Shown piece by piece: positions 6,576 to 14,963 of a stretch of DNA of 24,448 nucleotides (position 1 is the first letter of the stretch; each line of letters begins with the position of its first letter). The stretch is taken from NCBI GenBank assembly GCA_003483745.1, contig DMYD01000040.1:11055-35502 (forward strand), written 5' to 3'. The notes beneath the pieces are model-generated. The model saw only the letters and a program-made list of their open reading frames with translations. It had not been told where the DNA came from and made no database searches. The DNA comes from Roseburia sp. (GTDB lineage Bacteria; Bacillota; Clostridia; Lachnospirales; Lachnospiraceae). The translations under genes were made by a program, and so were the position numbers.

Positions 6576-8765
6576 ATGAAAATTATTAAAAGAAGCGGTA
6601 TGGAGGATACCTTTGATATTAAAAAAATCGAATCGGCGATCCGCAGAGCGAACAACAGCGTTATTGATTATGAGAAGCTGACGGACAAGCAGATTGACGA
6701 GATATCAAAAAATGTGGAAGTTGCCTGTGAAAATATGAAGCGTTCCCCAAGTGTAGAGGAAATTCAGGATATGGTGGAGAACCAGATCATGAATCAGCGT
6801 GCATTTAATGTGGCGCGCAACTATATTACATACCGTTACAAACAGGAACTGGTGCGCAAGTCCAACTCGACGGATGAACAGATCTTAAGTTTGTTAGAGT
6901 GTAACAATGAGGAAGTAAAACAGGAAAATTCAAATAAAAACCCGACTGTAAACAGTGTACAGAGGGATTACATGGCAGGTGAGGTCAGCAAGGATATCAC
7001 AAAGAGATTTTTGCTGCCGCCGGATATTGTGGAGGCGCATGAGCAGGGAATCATTCATTTCCATGATGCGGATTATTTTGCACAGCACATGCATAACTGT
7101 TGTCTGGTCAACTTAGAGGATATGCTCCAGAACGGAACAGTGATCAGCGAGACGATGATCGACCGCCCGAAGAGTTTTTCGACGGCATGTAATATTGCGA
7201 CGCAGGCAATCGCACAGATTGCAAGTTCCCAGTATGGCGGACAGAGTATTTCACTTTCCCATCTGGCACCGTTTGTACAGGTCAGCCGTGAAAAATACCG
7301 CAAACAGGTTCGGGCAGAACTTGAGGCAGTCGGGGTGACTCCGACTGAGGATAAAGTCAATAAAATTGCGGAGATCCGTGTAAAAGAGGAAATCAACCGT
7401 GGTGTGCAGATGATCCAGTATCAGGTGATCACACTGATGACGACAAACGGACAGGCACCGTTTATCACGGTATTTATGTATTTGGATGAGGTACCGGAAG
7501 GCCAGCTTCGCGATGATCTTGCCGCAGTGATCGAGGAGATGCTCCATCAGAGAATCCTTGGTGTAAAGAATGAGCAGGGCGTATACATTACACCTGCATT
7601 CCCAAAACTGATCTATGTGTTAGAGGCAGATAACATCCGTGAGGGTACGAAATACTGGTATCTGACCAAACTTGCAGCAGAATGTACCGCAAAGAGAATG
7701 GTTCCGGACTATATCTCTGAAAAGATCATGAAAAAATTAAAAGACGGTAATTGCTATACCTGTATGGGATGCAGATCTTTCCTGACTGTCGACCGTACAA
7801 AAGAAAATTATGCAAAGGCAAGAAATTATGTTCCGGGCAAGAAATATTACGGCAGATTTAATCAGGGTGTTGTCACTTTAAACCTTGTGGATGTCGCATG
7901 TTCTTCCGGAAAAGATATGGATAAATTCTGGGAACTTTTGGATGAAAGGTTAGATCTCTGCTACAGAGCGTTGATCATCCGTCACAAGAGACTGCTTGGT
8001 ACACCTTCCGATGTGGCGCCGATCTTATGGCAGAATGGCGCGCTGGCACGTTTGAAAAAAGGTGAGACGATCGACAAACTTTTATATGATGGATACTCCA
8101 CAATTTCACTTGGCTATGCAGGACTTTGCGAGTGTACCAGATATATGAAGGGAGTTTCACACACAGAGCCGGATGGAACGGAATTTGCGTTAAAAGTAAT
8201 GCGCCGTTTAAATGATGCCTGCACGGAATGGAAAGAAAAACACAATATCGATTTCAGCCTGTATGGAACGCCGCTTGAATCGACAACCTATAAGTTTGCA
8301 AAGTGCCTTCAGAAGCGTTTTGGTATCATTCCTGGGGTGACAGATAAGAACTACATCACAAACAGCTATCATGTTCATGTGACAGAGCAGATCAGCGCAT
8401 TCGATAAGCTGAAGTTTGAGTCACAGTTCCAGGAGTTGTCTCCGGGTGGAGCAATCAGCTATGTGGAAGTGCCGAATATGCAGAATAATCTTGATGCTGT
8501 GCTTGCGGTGATGCAGTATATTTACGACAACATTATGTATGCAGAATTAAATACCAAAAGCGATTACTGTATGGAATGCGGTTATTCCGGAGAAATAAAG
8601 ATCGTAAATGACAAGGACGGCAAACTTGTCTGGGAGTGCCCGAACTGCGGTAACCGTGACCAGAACAAGATGAGTGTGGCGCGCAGAACCTGCGGCTACA
8701 TTGGAACACAGTTCTGGAATCAGGGCAGAACACAGGAAATTAAAGAGAGAGTGCTTCATTTATAA
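6576..8765 (+). CDS. nrdD: Anaerobic (class III) ribonucleoside-triphosphate reductase
   Basis: A 729-residue glycyl-radical enzyme that reduces NTPs to dNTPs in the absence of oxygen. An N-terminal ATP-cone (about residues 1-90, starting MKIIKRSGMEDTFDIKKIE) provides allosteric control. The catalytic barrel follows, with cysteine motifs HNCCLVNL and CYTCMGCRSF. Near the C-terminus is a four-cysteine zinc site (CMECGY and CPNCGNRD), and then the radical loop RRTCGYIG with Gly707 as the predicted radical position by comparison with E. coli Gly681. Length and all key motifs are normal. AGAAAGGGA supplies the ribosome site. The gene has its own promoter, NrdR box and terminator, so it is a single-gene unit. 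It needs NrdG, encoded about 4.2 kb downstream. Confidence 0.97.
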   Translation: MKIIKRSGMEDTFDIKKIESAIRRANNSVIDYEKLTDKQIDEISKNVEVACENMKRSPSVEEIQDMVENQIMNQRAFNVARNYITYRYKQELVRKSNSTDEQILSLLECNNEEVKQENSNKNPTVNSVQRDYMAGEVSKDITKRFLLPPDIVEAHEQGIIHFHDADYFAQHMHNCCLVNLEDMLQNGTVISETMIDRPKSFSTACNIATQAIAQIASSQYGGQSISLSHLAPFVQVSREKYRKQVRAELEAVGVTPTEDKVNKIAEIRVKEEINRGVQMIQYQVITLMTTNGQAPFITVFMYLDEVPEGQLRDDLAAVIEEMLHQRILGVKNEQGVYITPAFPKLIYVLEADNIREGTKYWYLTKLAAECTAKRMVPDYISEKIMKKLKDGNCYTCMGCRSFLTVDRTKENYAKARNYVPGKKYYGRFNQGVVTLNLVDVACSSGKDMDKFWELLDERLDLCYRALIIRHKRLLGTPSDVAPILWQNGALARLKKGETIDKLLYDGYSTISLGYAGLCECTRYMKGVSHTEPDGTEFALKVMRRLNDACTEWKEKHNIDFSLYGTPLESTTYKFAKCLQKRFGIIPGVTDKNYITNSYHVHVTEQISAFDKLKFESQFQELSPGGAISYVEVPNMQNNLDAVLAVMQYIYDNIMYAELNTKSDYCMECGYSGEIKIVNDKDGKLVWECPNCGNRDQNKMSVARRTCGYIGTQFWNQGRTQEIKERVLHL

Positions 8766-8778
8766 AATTCATATTGCG

Positions 8779-8818
8779 AAAAAGAACCGTATATCAACAT
8801 TGATGTGCGGTTCTTTTT
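8779..8818 (+). terminator. Terminator after nrdD
   Basis: An 11-bp stem (8779-8789 with 8808-8818) contains AAGAACCG/CGGTTCTT and ends in a T-run. It starts 13 bases after the nrdD stop. The A-run on the left allows weak activity on the opposite strand. Confidence 0.88.
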
Positions 8819-8876
8819 ATGATAAACTGTAATGGTACTAAAACACTAAAATAAAAATTTAACTTTGGAGGATAAA

Positions 8877-9266
8877 ATGTTAGAAGCAGGAATCAAAGGA
8901 CAGCATACCATTATAGTAGAGAAAGAAAATACAGCAGCAGTGATGAAAAGTGGTACGTTAGCAGTATTCGCGACACCGGCGATGATCGCATTGATCGAGG
9001 AGACCGCATGGAAGAGTGTTGCAGATGAACTCGAAGAAGGATGTGTGACTGTGGGAACGAGCCTTAATGTAAAACATCTCGCCGCATCACCGGTAGGAAT
9101 GAAGGTAACCTGCAATACCACTCTGGTGGAAGTGGATGGAAGACGCCTTGTATTTTCCGTAGAAGTAGAGGATGAGACCGGAAAAGTCGGGGAAGGAACG
9201 CATGAACGTTTTATTGTACAGGCGGAAAAATTTCAGAATAAGGCGGACGCCAAGTTAAATAGATAG
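8877..9266 (+). CDS. Hotdog-fold acyl-CoA thioesterase, FlK-like
   Basis: A 129-residue single-domain protein resembling the fluoroacetyl-CoA thioesterase FlK. The FlK catalytic triad (Thr42, Glu50, His76, recalled) aligns by spacing with Thr33, Glu41 and His67 here, with the same offsets of 8 and 26 residues. Many Firmicutes carry such proteins with no link to fluoroacetate, so the real substrate is unknown; hydrolysis of a short acyl-CoA is the safest call. The start at 8877 is chosen because GGAGG lies five bases upstream; the in-frame ATG at 8865 overlaps that ribosome site. It heads a run of nine close plus-strand genes. A weak promoter candidate, TTGATG (8800-8805) and TAAACT (8823-8828), overlaps the nrdD terminator. 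Confidence 0.82.
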   Translation: MLEAGIKGQHTIIVEKENTAAVMKSGTLAVFATPAMIALIEETAWKSVADELEEGCVTVGTSLNVKHLAASPVGMKVTCNTTLVEVDGRRLVFSVEVEDETGKVGEGTHERFIVQAEKFQNKADAKLNR

Positions 9267-9275
9267 GAGGGAACA

Positions 9276-10052
9276 TTGAATTTAGTTATAGGGTTACTGG
9301 TTCCTTTTCTGGGAACCTCGTTAGGGGCAGCATGTGTTTTCTTTATGAAAAACGGGTTGAACCGTCTGGTACAGAAAGCACTGCTTGGTTTTGCATCCGG
9401 TGTCATGGTGGCAGCGTCTGTGTGGTCGTTACTGATCCCATCGATTGACATGTCAGAGGGAATGGGAAGATTTGCTTTTTTGCCGGCAGCAATCGGATTT
9501 ATATTTGGAATTTTGTTTTTACTGCTGATGGATAAGATCATTCCACATCTTCATATGAATGAAGAAAAACCGGAAGGCCTGCCAAGCCACCTAAAAAAAA
9601 CAACCATGCTGGTACTAGCTGTCACCCTTCATAATATACCGGAGGGAATGGCGGTAGGAGTTGTGTTTGCCGGACTTTTGTCAGGCAACAGCGGAATTAC
9701 ATTGGCAGGAGCGTTTTCACTGTCCATAGGAATTGCAATCCAGAATTTTCCGGAAGGAGCTATTATATCGCTTCCGCTGAAAAGTGAAGGCGGCAGTACT
9801 AAAAAAGCATTCTGGTATGGCGTGGCATCTGGCGTGGTAGAACCGATTGCGGCAGGAATTACGATTATTTTAGCCGGGATTATTACACATATGTTACCGT
9901 ATCTGCTTGCATTTGCGGCAGGGGCAATGATTTATGTGGTAGTGGAAGAACTTCTTCCGGAAGCATCGGAAGGAGAACATTCTAATATTAATACAATTGG
10001 ATTTGCAGCAGGCTTTCTGATCATGATGATATTAGATGTCGCATTAGGATAA
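9276..10052 (+). CDS. ZIP-family divalent metal transporter (GufA-like)
   Basis: A 258-residue membrane protein with about eight predicted helices. The ZIP metal-site motifs are both present: HNIPEG at 119-124 and QNFPEG at 156-161, on neighbouring helices. A His/Glu-bearing loop (HLHMNEEKPE, 91-100) lies before helix four, as is usual in this family. It should import zinc or a related divalent cation. The start is TTG at 9276, with AGGAGGG at 9265-9271 overlapping the stop of the previous gene, so translation is probably coupled. The next gene encodes a cysteine-rich zinc-ribbon protein 14 bases later. Confidence 0.92.
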   Translation: MNLVIGLLVPFLGTSLGAACVFFMKNGLNRLVQKALLGFASGVMVAASVWSLLIPSIDMSEGMGRFAFLPAAIGFIFGILFLLLMDKIIPHLHMNEEKPEGLPSHLKKTTMLVLAVTLHNIPEGMAVGVVFAGLLSGNSGITLAGAFSLSIGIAIQNFPEGAIISLPLKSEGGSTKKAFWYGVASGVVEPIAAGITIILAGIITHMLPYLLAFAAGAMIYVVVEELLPEASEGEHSNINTIGFAAGFLIMMILDVALG

Positions 10053-10066
10053 AGGAGGAAATAAAT

Positions 10067-10417
10067 ATGCAGGACGATATAAGAGAACAGCTGATCAAAC
10101 AGTTTCCATCGGATGTGGTAGAGATGTTAGACCAGAGTGGAAAACCATACTATGGCTGTCCGACCTGTAAGCGGGCAGTCACAGTAGGAACTGATAAATG
10201 TCCGGGATGTGGGCAGGTACTTGCCTGGGACCATATCCGCAAGGAAAGTCAAAAAAAGGGGACGATGACAGCAGTATTAAAATTTGAGGTAGCAGGTGAC
10301 TTTACAAAGGGAGACTGCAGAAAATGCCCACTTTCTTACATTGCGAAAGAGAAAAACGAAAATGTTTATGAATGTCCGTTAAAAATGCGTGCAAATTGTA
10401 AACTCGAACTTGTGTAG
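10067..10417 (+). CDS. Small protein with two four-cysteine zinc-binding sites
   Basis: A 116-residue cytoplasmic protein that I do not recognise as a named family. Residues 31-48 form a zinc ribbon (CPTC and CPGC). Residues 84-111 carry a second four-cysteine set (CRKC, then Cys103 in ECPLK and Cys111 in NCKLE). The first 25 residues look helical and acidic (MQDDIREQLIKQFPSDVVEM). AAGGAGG eight bases upstream supports the start. It follows the ZIP transporter by 14 bases and precedes the YdcF-like gene by 11. A zinc-dependent binding or regulatory role is possible but unproven. Confidence 0.75.
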   Translation: MQDDIREQLIKQFPSDVVEMLDQSGKPYYGCPTCKRAVTVGTDKCPGCGQVLAWDHIRKESQKKGTMTAVLKFEVAGDFTKGDCRKCPLSYIAKEKNENVYECPLKMRANCKLELV

Positions 10418-10428
10418 AAAGGAAATTC

Positions 10429-11199
10429 ATGCGCACCGTGCAGGTAGTTATCACAGTGGTCGGAAGTATTTTATTCTGTTGGTTCTTCGGACCGTTATTA
10501 TGGAAAGGGATTTTTAATATAGGCACAGCAACCGGGATACTGATCTCGCTGCTGATCTTATGCTATGGAGTTTTTTTCGGGAACATCAACGACAGGATTC
10601 TGTTGTTATGGAATGGCAGGGGAACACGCAAAATATGTGTTGCCCTGCTTGTCATTGCTGCTGTCATTGCTGCGATAGTACTGGTAGAAACAGTTCTGAT
10701 GGTTCGTTCGGCTTTTCATGTTCCACCGGAAAATACGGCAGCCGTTGTCTTAGGCTGTAGTGTGAAAGGTGGTACAAAGCCAAGTAAAATCTTAGAGGAG
10801 CGTATTGATGCGGCGTATGAGTATCTGACTGAGAATAAAGATGCAGTATGTATTTTATCCGGTGGTCAGGGATCGGACGAAGATATCACGGAAGCACAGT
10901 GCATGTATGGAATACTGACAAAACGGGGAATCAATAAAGACCGTCTGATCTTAGAAGAACGTTCCACAACAACGGAGGAAAATTTAAAATATACCAGAGA
11001 AATTTTAGATGAGCGCGGGCTTGATCCGGTTGTAACAATAATCACCAGTGAATTTCATGAATACCGTGCAAATCAGATGGCGGAAAAACTCGGAATCAAA
11101 AGCTATAGTACACCGGCACATACATTTTTTGTTTATTTTCCGACGTATTATGTGAGGGAACTGTATGGCATTTTATATTATGAATTGTGCCATAGATGA
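10429..11199 (+). CDS. YdcF/SanA-like (DUF218) membrane protein
   Basis: A 256-residue protein with three N-terminal hydrophobic segments (about 5-25, 32-50 and 68-92) followed by a DUF218 domain from about residue 105. Typical family segments are AAVVLGCSVKGG, ILSGGQGSDE and the acidic-aromatic block ERSTTTEENLKY. Family members such as SanA and YdcF are linked to envelope integrity or cell wall metabolism, without a firmly known reaction. AAAGGA precedes the ATG. The stop overlaps an in-frame upstream ATG of the RNase H reading frame (ATGA), so the genes are tightly packed. Confidence 0.85.
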   Translation: MRTVQVVITVVGSILFCWFFGPLLWKGIFNIGTATGILISLLILCYGVFFGNINDRILLLWNGRGTRKICVALLVIAAVIAAIVLVETVLMVRSAFHVPPENTAAVVLGCSVKGGTKPSKILEERIDAAYEYLTENKDAVCILSGGQGSDEDITEAQCMYGILTKRGINKDRLILEERSTTTEENLKYTREILDERGLDPVVTIITSEFHEYRANQMAEKLGIKSYSTPAHTFFVYFPTYYVRELYGILYYELCHR

Positions 11200-11237
11200 T
11201 AGTGCGAAAAATTAGATTAAAATGTCGGAGAGAAAAA

Positions 11238-11879
11238 ATGCCAGAAAAATATTATGCAGTAAAAAAAGGAAGAACACCGGGAGTGTATCAGAGCTGGACG
11301 GAATGCAAAGCAATGGTGGACGGTTTCCCGGGAGCGGTATATAAGAGTTTTAAAAACAAAGAGGAAGCGCTGGCTTTTGCCGGAAATGCAAAATCTGCCG
11401 GAACAGATGCCCGTCAAAAGAAGCAGAAAACTATTGTGCAGCAGGAAGACGGAGCGCTGCCGTCTGTTTATGCTTTTGTGGATGGATCGTATAATGTGGC
11501 AACTCATGTTTATGGATATGGCGGTTTTCTGATCCATGATGGACAAAAAGAAGTGCTGCAGGGAAGCGATACCGACGCAGAGATGGCTGCGATGCGCAAT
11601 GTTGCAGGAGAGATCTGCGGCAGTATGGCAGCCATCAAAAAAGCAATCGAATTAGGGTTGCCGGAAGTTACGATTTATTATGATTATATGGGTATTGAGA
11701 TGTGGGCGACCGGCGCATGGAAATGCAATAAAAAAGGGACTGCGGCATATCGCGATTATGTGGCTTTAGCACGGGATGCGATCCACATTCATTTTGTAAA
11801 GGTAAAAGGACATTCCGGGATTGATGGCAATGAGGAAGCAGATCTGCTGGCGAAACAGGCAGTAGGTAACGAGAGATAA
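11238..11879 (+). CDS. rnhA: Ribonuclease H with N-terminal viroplasmin-like hybrid-binding domain
   Basis: A 213-residue RNase HI that cleaves RNA in RNA-DNA hybrids. The N-terminal domain (about 1-48; KYYAVKKGRTPGVYQSW, then YKSFKNKEEALAF) is the hybrid-binding module shared with eukaryotic RNase H1 and caulimovirus viroplasmin. After a linker, the catalytic domain carries Asp82 (FVDGSYN), Glu125, Asp149 (YYDYMGI), the KGHSG loop with His192, and Asp202 (NEEADLLA), the complete catalytic set. The frame is open to 11196, but 11238 is preferred because the family normally begins right before KYYAV and CGGAGAG precedes it. The gene symbol assumes family-level assignment. Confidence 0.92.
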   Translation: MPEKYYAVKKGRTPGVYQSWTECKAMVDGFPGAVYKSFKNKEEALAFAGNAKSAGTDARQKKQKTIVQQEDGALPSVYAFVDGSYNVATHVYGYGGFLIHDGQKEVLQGSDTDAEMAAMRNVAGEICGSMAAIKKAIELGLPEVTIYYDYMGIEMWATGAWKCNKKGTAAYRDYVALARDAIHIHFVKVKGHSGIDGNEEADLLAKQAVGNER

Positions 11880-11904
11880 ACCTGGAATCCGGGGGCAGAG
11901 ATAT

Positions 11905-13008
11905 ATGGATAAAAAGTTAAAATATTATGATCTGATGGAGGATTTGAGAAAACAGATTGTTTCGGGCAAAATCAAACCGGGAGAAAAACTGCCATCGGAA
12001 AATGAACTTTCCGAAACATATCAGGTGAGCAGACAGACCGTGCGAAAAGCTTTGCAGATCCTTGAAAATGAAGGATATATTTATGCGGAACATGGGCGGG
12101 GAACATTTTGTTCGGAGATGGCGAAACGCACAGGTGAAACGAAAAATATTGCGGTGGTCACAACGTATCTGTCTGATTATATTTTCCCGAGAGTGATTCA
12201 GGGAATTGATAAAGTCCTCACGGAAAATGGTTATAGTATTCTTTTGAAAAATACGAGAAATTCCAGAAATATGGAAGCAAAATGTTTAGAGGAATTATTG
12301 CAGAAGGGGATTGATGGACTGATCATAGAACCGAGCAAAAGTCAGATTTTCTGTAAACATATCAATTTATATCAGACACTGGATGAATATCGGATTCCAT
12401 ATGTATTTATTCAGGGCAGTTATGCGCAGCTTGCAGAAAAACCGCATATTCTTTTGGACGATTGTCTTGGCGGATATCTGGTTACAAAATATCTGATTTC
12501 GCTGGGGCACCATCACATTATAGGCGTATTTAAAGCGGATGATACACAGGGGCAGCAACGTCACAAAGGGTATGTGCAGGCACTTCAGGAGGCAGGGATT
12601 GCATATGACCCGGATAAAGTGGTATGGTTTTATACGGAAGACCGGAAAACACATCCCTATGAACAGATGCATTATATGGCTAAGATGCGGCATGAACATT
12701 TTTTTGACAGCGTGGTATCTTACAATGATCAGATCGCGTTTGAAGTCATCCGGGCATTGGAAGATGCCGGGCTGAAAGTTCCGGAGGATGTGTCGGTGAC
12801 GGGTTATGATGACTCCTATCTTGCGTCAAGTGGAAAAGTACCGCTTACTACAGTGACACATCCACAGGAAAAATTAGGTGAAATGGCGGCAGAGCTTCTT
12901 CTTGGGCTGCTGAAAGAGGGGAATATAAAGGAGTCAGAAAAGCAGATCCTTGTGAAACCACAGCTGGTGATCCGGGAATCCTGCAGATCCCGGAAAAAGG
13001 AGGAATAA
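11905..13008 (+). CDS. GntR-family regulator with LacI-type sugar-binding domain (AraR-like)
   Basis: A 367-residue fusion regulator. Residues 1-75 form a GntR winged helix (KIKPGEKLPSENELSETYQV, then SRQTVRKALQILENEGYIY and the wing GRGTF). Residues about 80-360 form a periplasmic-binding-protein-like effector domain (ENGYSILLKNT, DGLIIEPSK, SLGHHHIIGVFK, VSVTGYDDS, TVTHPQEKLGEMAAELL). This architecture is that of AraR, the arabinose repressor of Bacillus, but no sugar genes lie nearby, so the ligand is unassigned. The ribosome site is weak (GGGGG about nine bases upstream). The gene lies directly upstream of nrdG, whose ribosome site is inside its last codons. Confidence 0.9.
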   Translation: MDKKLKYYDLMEDLRKQIVSGKIKPGEKLPSENELSETYQVSRQTVRKALQILENEGYIYAEHGRGTFCSEMAKRTGETKNIAVVTTYLSDYIFPRVIQGIDKVLTENGYSILLKNTRNSRNMEAKCLEELLQKGIDGLIIEPSKSQIFCKHINLYQTLDEYRIPYVFIQGSYAQLAEKPHILLDDCLGGYLVTKYLISLGHHHIIGVFKADDTQGQQRHKGYVQALQEAGIAYDPDKVVWFYTEDRKTHPYEQMHYMAKMRHEHFFDSVVSYNDQIAFEVIRALEDAGLKVPEDVSVTGYDDSYLASSGKVPLTTVTHPQEKLGEMAAELLLGLLKEGNIKESEKQILVKPQLVIRESCRSRKKEE

Positions 13009-13011
13009 AAA

Positions 13012-13530
13012 ATGAACTATGCGCAGATCAAACCCTGTTCCATTGAGAATGGTACAGGGGTGAGGGTGTCTTTGTTTGTGTCCGGATGCAGACATCACTG
13101 CAAAGAGTGTTTTAATGAGGAAACATGGGATTTTTCCTATGGTAAGCCATTTACAAAAACGACGGAGGAGGAGATCATGCAGGCACTGGCACCTTCCTAT
13201 ATTGCAGGATTGACGCTGCTTGGTGGAGATCCGGGGGAACCGGAGAATCAACAGGGGCTGCTTCCGCTTTTGAAGAGAATCAAAAAAGAATTGCCGGATA
13301 AGAATATCTGGGCATATAGTGGATATCTGTATGAGGATTTCCTTCCGGGTGGAAAAGTATATTGTGAGGCATCCGAAACTTTTTTGTCGATGATCGATGT
13401 CATGGTAGACGGACCTTTTATTTTGGAAAAAAAGGATATTTCCCTGAATTTCAGAGGATCCTCTAACCAGAGAATCATTGATGTACCTGAAACGAGAAAA
13501 AAACAGGAAATAGTATTACTGATGGAATAA
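13012..13530 (+). CDS. nrdG: Anaerobic ribonucleotide reductase activating protein
   Basis: A 172-residue radical SAM enzyme that installs the glycyl radical on NrdD. The 4Fe-4S motif CRHHCKEC is at Cys26, Cys30 and Cys33, followed by FNEETWDF, a typical NrdG sequence. LTLLGGDP at about residues 67-74 is the glycine-rich SAM-contact segment. The ribosome site AAGGAGG lies within the last codons of the preceding GntR gene, and only three bases separate that stop from this ATG, so translation is likely coupled. It is encoded apart from nrdD, with six genes between them, although the pair is adjacent in many anaerobes. Confidence 0.95.
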   Translation: MNYAQIKPCSIENGTGVRVSLFVSGCRHHCKECFNEETWDFSYGKPFTKTTEEEIMQALAPSYIAGLTLLGGDPGEPENQQGLLPLLKRIKKELPDKNIWAYSGYLYEDFLPGGKVYCEASETFLSMIDVMVDGPFILEKKDISLNFRGSSNQRIIDVPETRKKQEIVLLME

Positions 13531-13547
13531 GAGAGATGGAGAGTAAG

Positions 13548-13799
13548 ATGAAGTTTTCGTGGAGAATGATTGCTGCAGCGTTAAGTTATGCATTGGGTGT
13601 ATTAGGCTGGTGTTATGTAGGAGGTTATAAGATCCTGACCGGTCCGGTGAAAGGACTGATCATTGCGCAGATGACGGGAAGCATGTCATTGGGACAACTG
13701 GTAGCTGCCCTGATCGAGGGATTTATATATCTTTCATTAGCGGGTGGAGTCTGGTGCATTGGGTATATGTTAAGCAGTCATTTCAGGGAAGATTCATAA
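13548..13799 (+). CDS. Small two-helix membrane protein, function unknown
   Basis: An 83-residue protein with hydrophobic stretches at about 7-25 and 52-76, joined by a Gly-rich loop (GGYKILTGPVKG). It ends in a hydrophilic tail, HFREDS. I recognise no family. The start at 13548 is favoured because TGGAGAG lies a few bases upstream; an in-frame ATG at 13536 would add four residues but has a poorer site. It lies between nrdG and the FliB-like gene with short gaps, so it is probably co-transcribed. Confidence 0.65.
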   Translation: MKFSWRMIAAALSYALGVLGWCYVGGYKILTGPVKGLIIAQMTGSMSLGQLVAALIEGFIYLSLAGGVWCIGYMLSSHFREDS

Positions 13800-13824
13800 A
13801 TACATAGAGAGGAACAAAAAAGAT

Positions 13825-14898
13825 ATGATTTTTAGAGTGCCGTCATATTACAAGGAGTTTCGGTGCATTGCTGATAAATGTCCGGATAATTGCTGCCGGG
13901 GATGGGAAATCGATATTGATGAGGATACACTGGATTATTATAAAGATTTGAAAGGACCGATGGCAGAGAAAATTCGTGCATCGATCAGTGAAGATGGCAG
14001 TTTTGTGTTAAATGAAGATGGATGGTGTCCACTTCTGAATGAAAAGGGACTTTGTGAGGTATGTCTGACTTTAGGAGAAGATTCACTTTCTGAGGTGTGC
14101 ACAGAGTATCCGAGATTTACAACAGAGTATCCAAAAACGAGAGAAAAGGTTTTATGCCTTTCTTGTGGAGAGGTTGGAAGAATTGTTTTTTCAGATATGG
14201 AAAAAATCGGATTTGATGAGCAGATGCTTTCGGAGGACTATGATGAATACGAGTGGGAGGATGGTGATGATGAGCTTGCGGGAAAACTGGAAGTTGTAAG
14301 AACACATGCGATCGGACTGCTTCAGGACCGCAGTCATCCCATTACAGAACGTATTGCGTTGTACATTAATTACTGTTGCCAGATGCAGAAAGAGCTGTTT
14401 GAGACAGTGCCAAAAGAGGAAGAGCCGGAAAAAATCAGCCTGTATGAGGCATTTTTACAGCGGTTGTCCCAGTATGAGGAACTGGAATCTATTGGAGATG
14501 CGTGGTCTGACATGGAGGAACAGTTAAAAGCTTTTTACAGTGAAGAAAATTATGAAAAGACACATCGCGCGTTCATGGAAGCACAAAAGGAGAATGAATA
14601 TCAGTATGAACATCTGATGGTGTATTATACTTTCCGTTATTTTATGAGAGCGTTCTATGACAATAATCTGCTTGAAAAGGCACAGTTTGCAGTTGCCTCA
14701 TTTTTGATGGTGCGTGATATGGACGTTATGGTCTGGATGAAAAACGGACAAAAATTTGACCTTCAGAATCGTATAGAAACAACCAAGGTATACGCAAAAG
14801 AAGTGGAACATTCTGAAGAAAATATTGAAATGTTAGGAGAATCATTTTTGTTTGAAGATGTATTTTCCGTAAAAGGTCTGCTTGCGCAGATTATGTAA
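13825..14898 (+). CDS. FliB-like protein (flagellin lysine-N-methylase family)
   Basis: A 357-residue cytoplasmic protein. The N-terminus (PSYYKEFRC, CPDNCCRGWEIDID) and the cysteine-rich stretch that follows (GWCPLLNEKGLCEVC, EVCTEYPR, LCLSCGE) match the family annotated as FliB, the methylase that modifies surface lysines of flagellin. The clustered cysteines suggest an iron-sulphur or zinc centre. The C-terminal two thirds is helical and acidic, with a long unconserved linker rich in Asp/Glu (about 135-155). No flagellar gene is in the window, and Clostridia often carry copies far from flagellar loci, so another target is possible. It is the last gene of the plus-strand run, followed by a structured terminator. 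Confidence 0.8.
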   Translation: MIFRVPSYYKEFRCIADKCPDNCCRGWEIDIDEDTLDYYKDLKGPMAEKIRASISEDGSFVLNEDGWCPLLNEKGLCEVCLTLGEDSLSEVCTEYPRFTTEYPKTREKVLCLSCGEVGRIVFSDMEKIGFDEQMLSEDYDEYEWEDGDDELAGKLEVVRTHAIGLLQDRSHPITERIALYINYCCQMQKELFETVPKEEEPEKISLYEAFLQRLSQYEELESIGDAWSDMEEQLKAFYSEENYEKTHRAFMEAQKENEYQYEHLMVYYTFRYFMRAFYDNNLLEKAQFAVASFLMVRDMDVMVWMKNGQKFDLQNRIETTKVYAKEVEHSEENIEMLGESFLFEDVFSVKGLLAQIM

Positions 14899-14904
14899 AA
14901 AAAT

Positions 14905-14963
14905 AAGCCGGGTGACAGGACTCCTGACAGCTTTCATAAGCTGACGGCCTGATCAACCGGCTT
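14905..14963. terminator. Branched bidirectional terminator
   Basis: AAGCCGG (14905-14911) pairs with CCGGCTT (14957-14963). Inside, TGACAGG pairs with the CCTGATCA segment apart from one bulge, and CAGCTT (14928-14933) pairs with AAGCTG (14938-14943). On the minus strand a long T-run follows the stem, making a strong terminator for the small minus-strand gene. On the plus strand the T-run is short (CTTTTA), but it may end the FliB-like operon. Confidence 0.75.

Noticed and set aside
11905..13008. Assignment of the GntR/LacI-type regulator as AraR
   Set aside because: Only the architecture matches; there are no arabinose genes or matching operators in the window, so the symbol was withheld.
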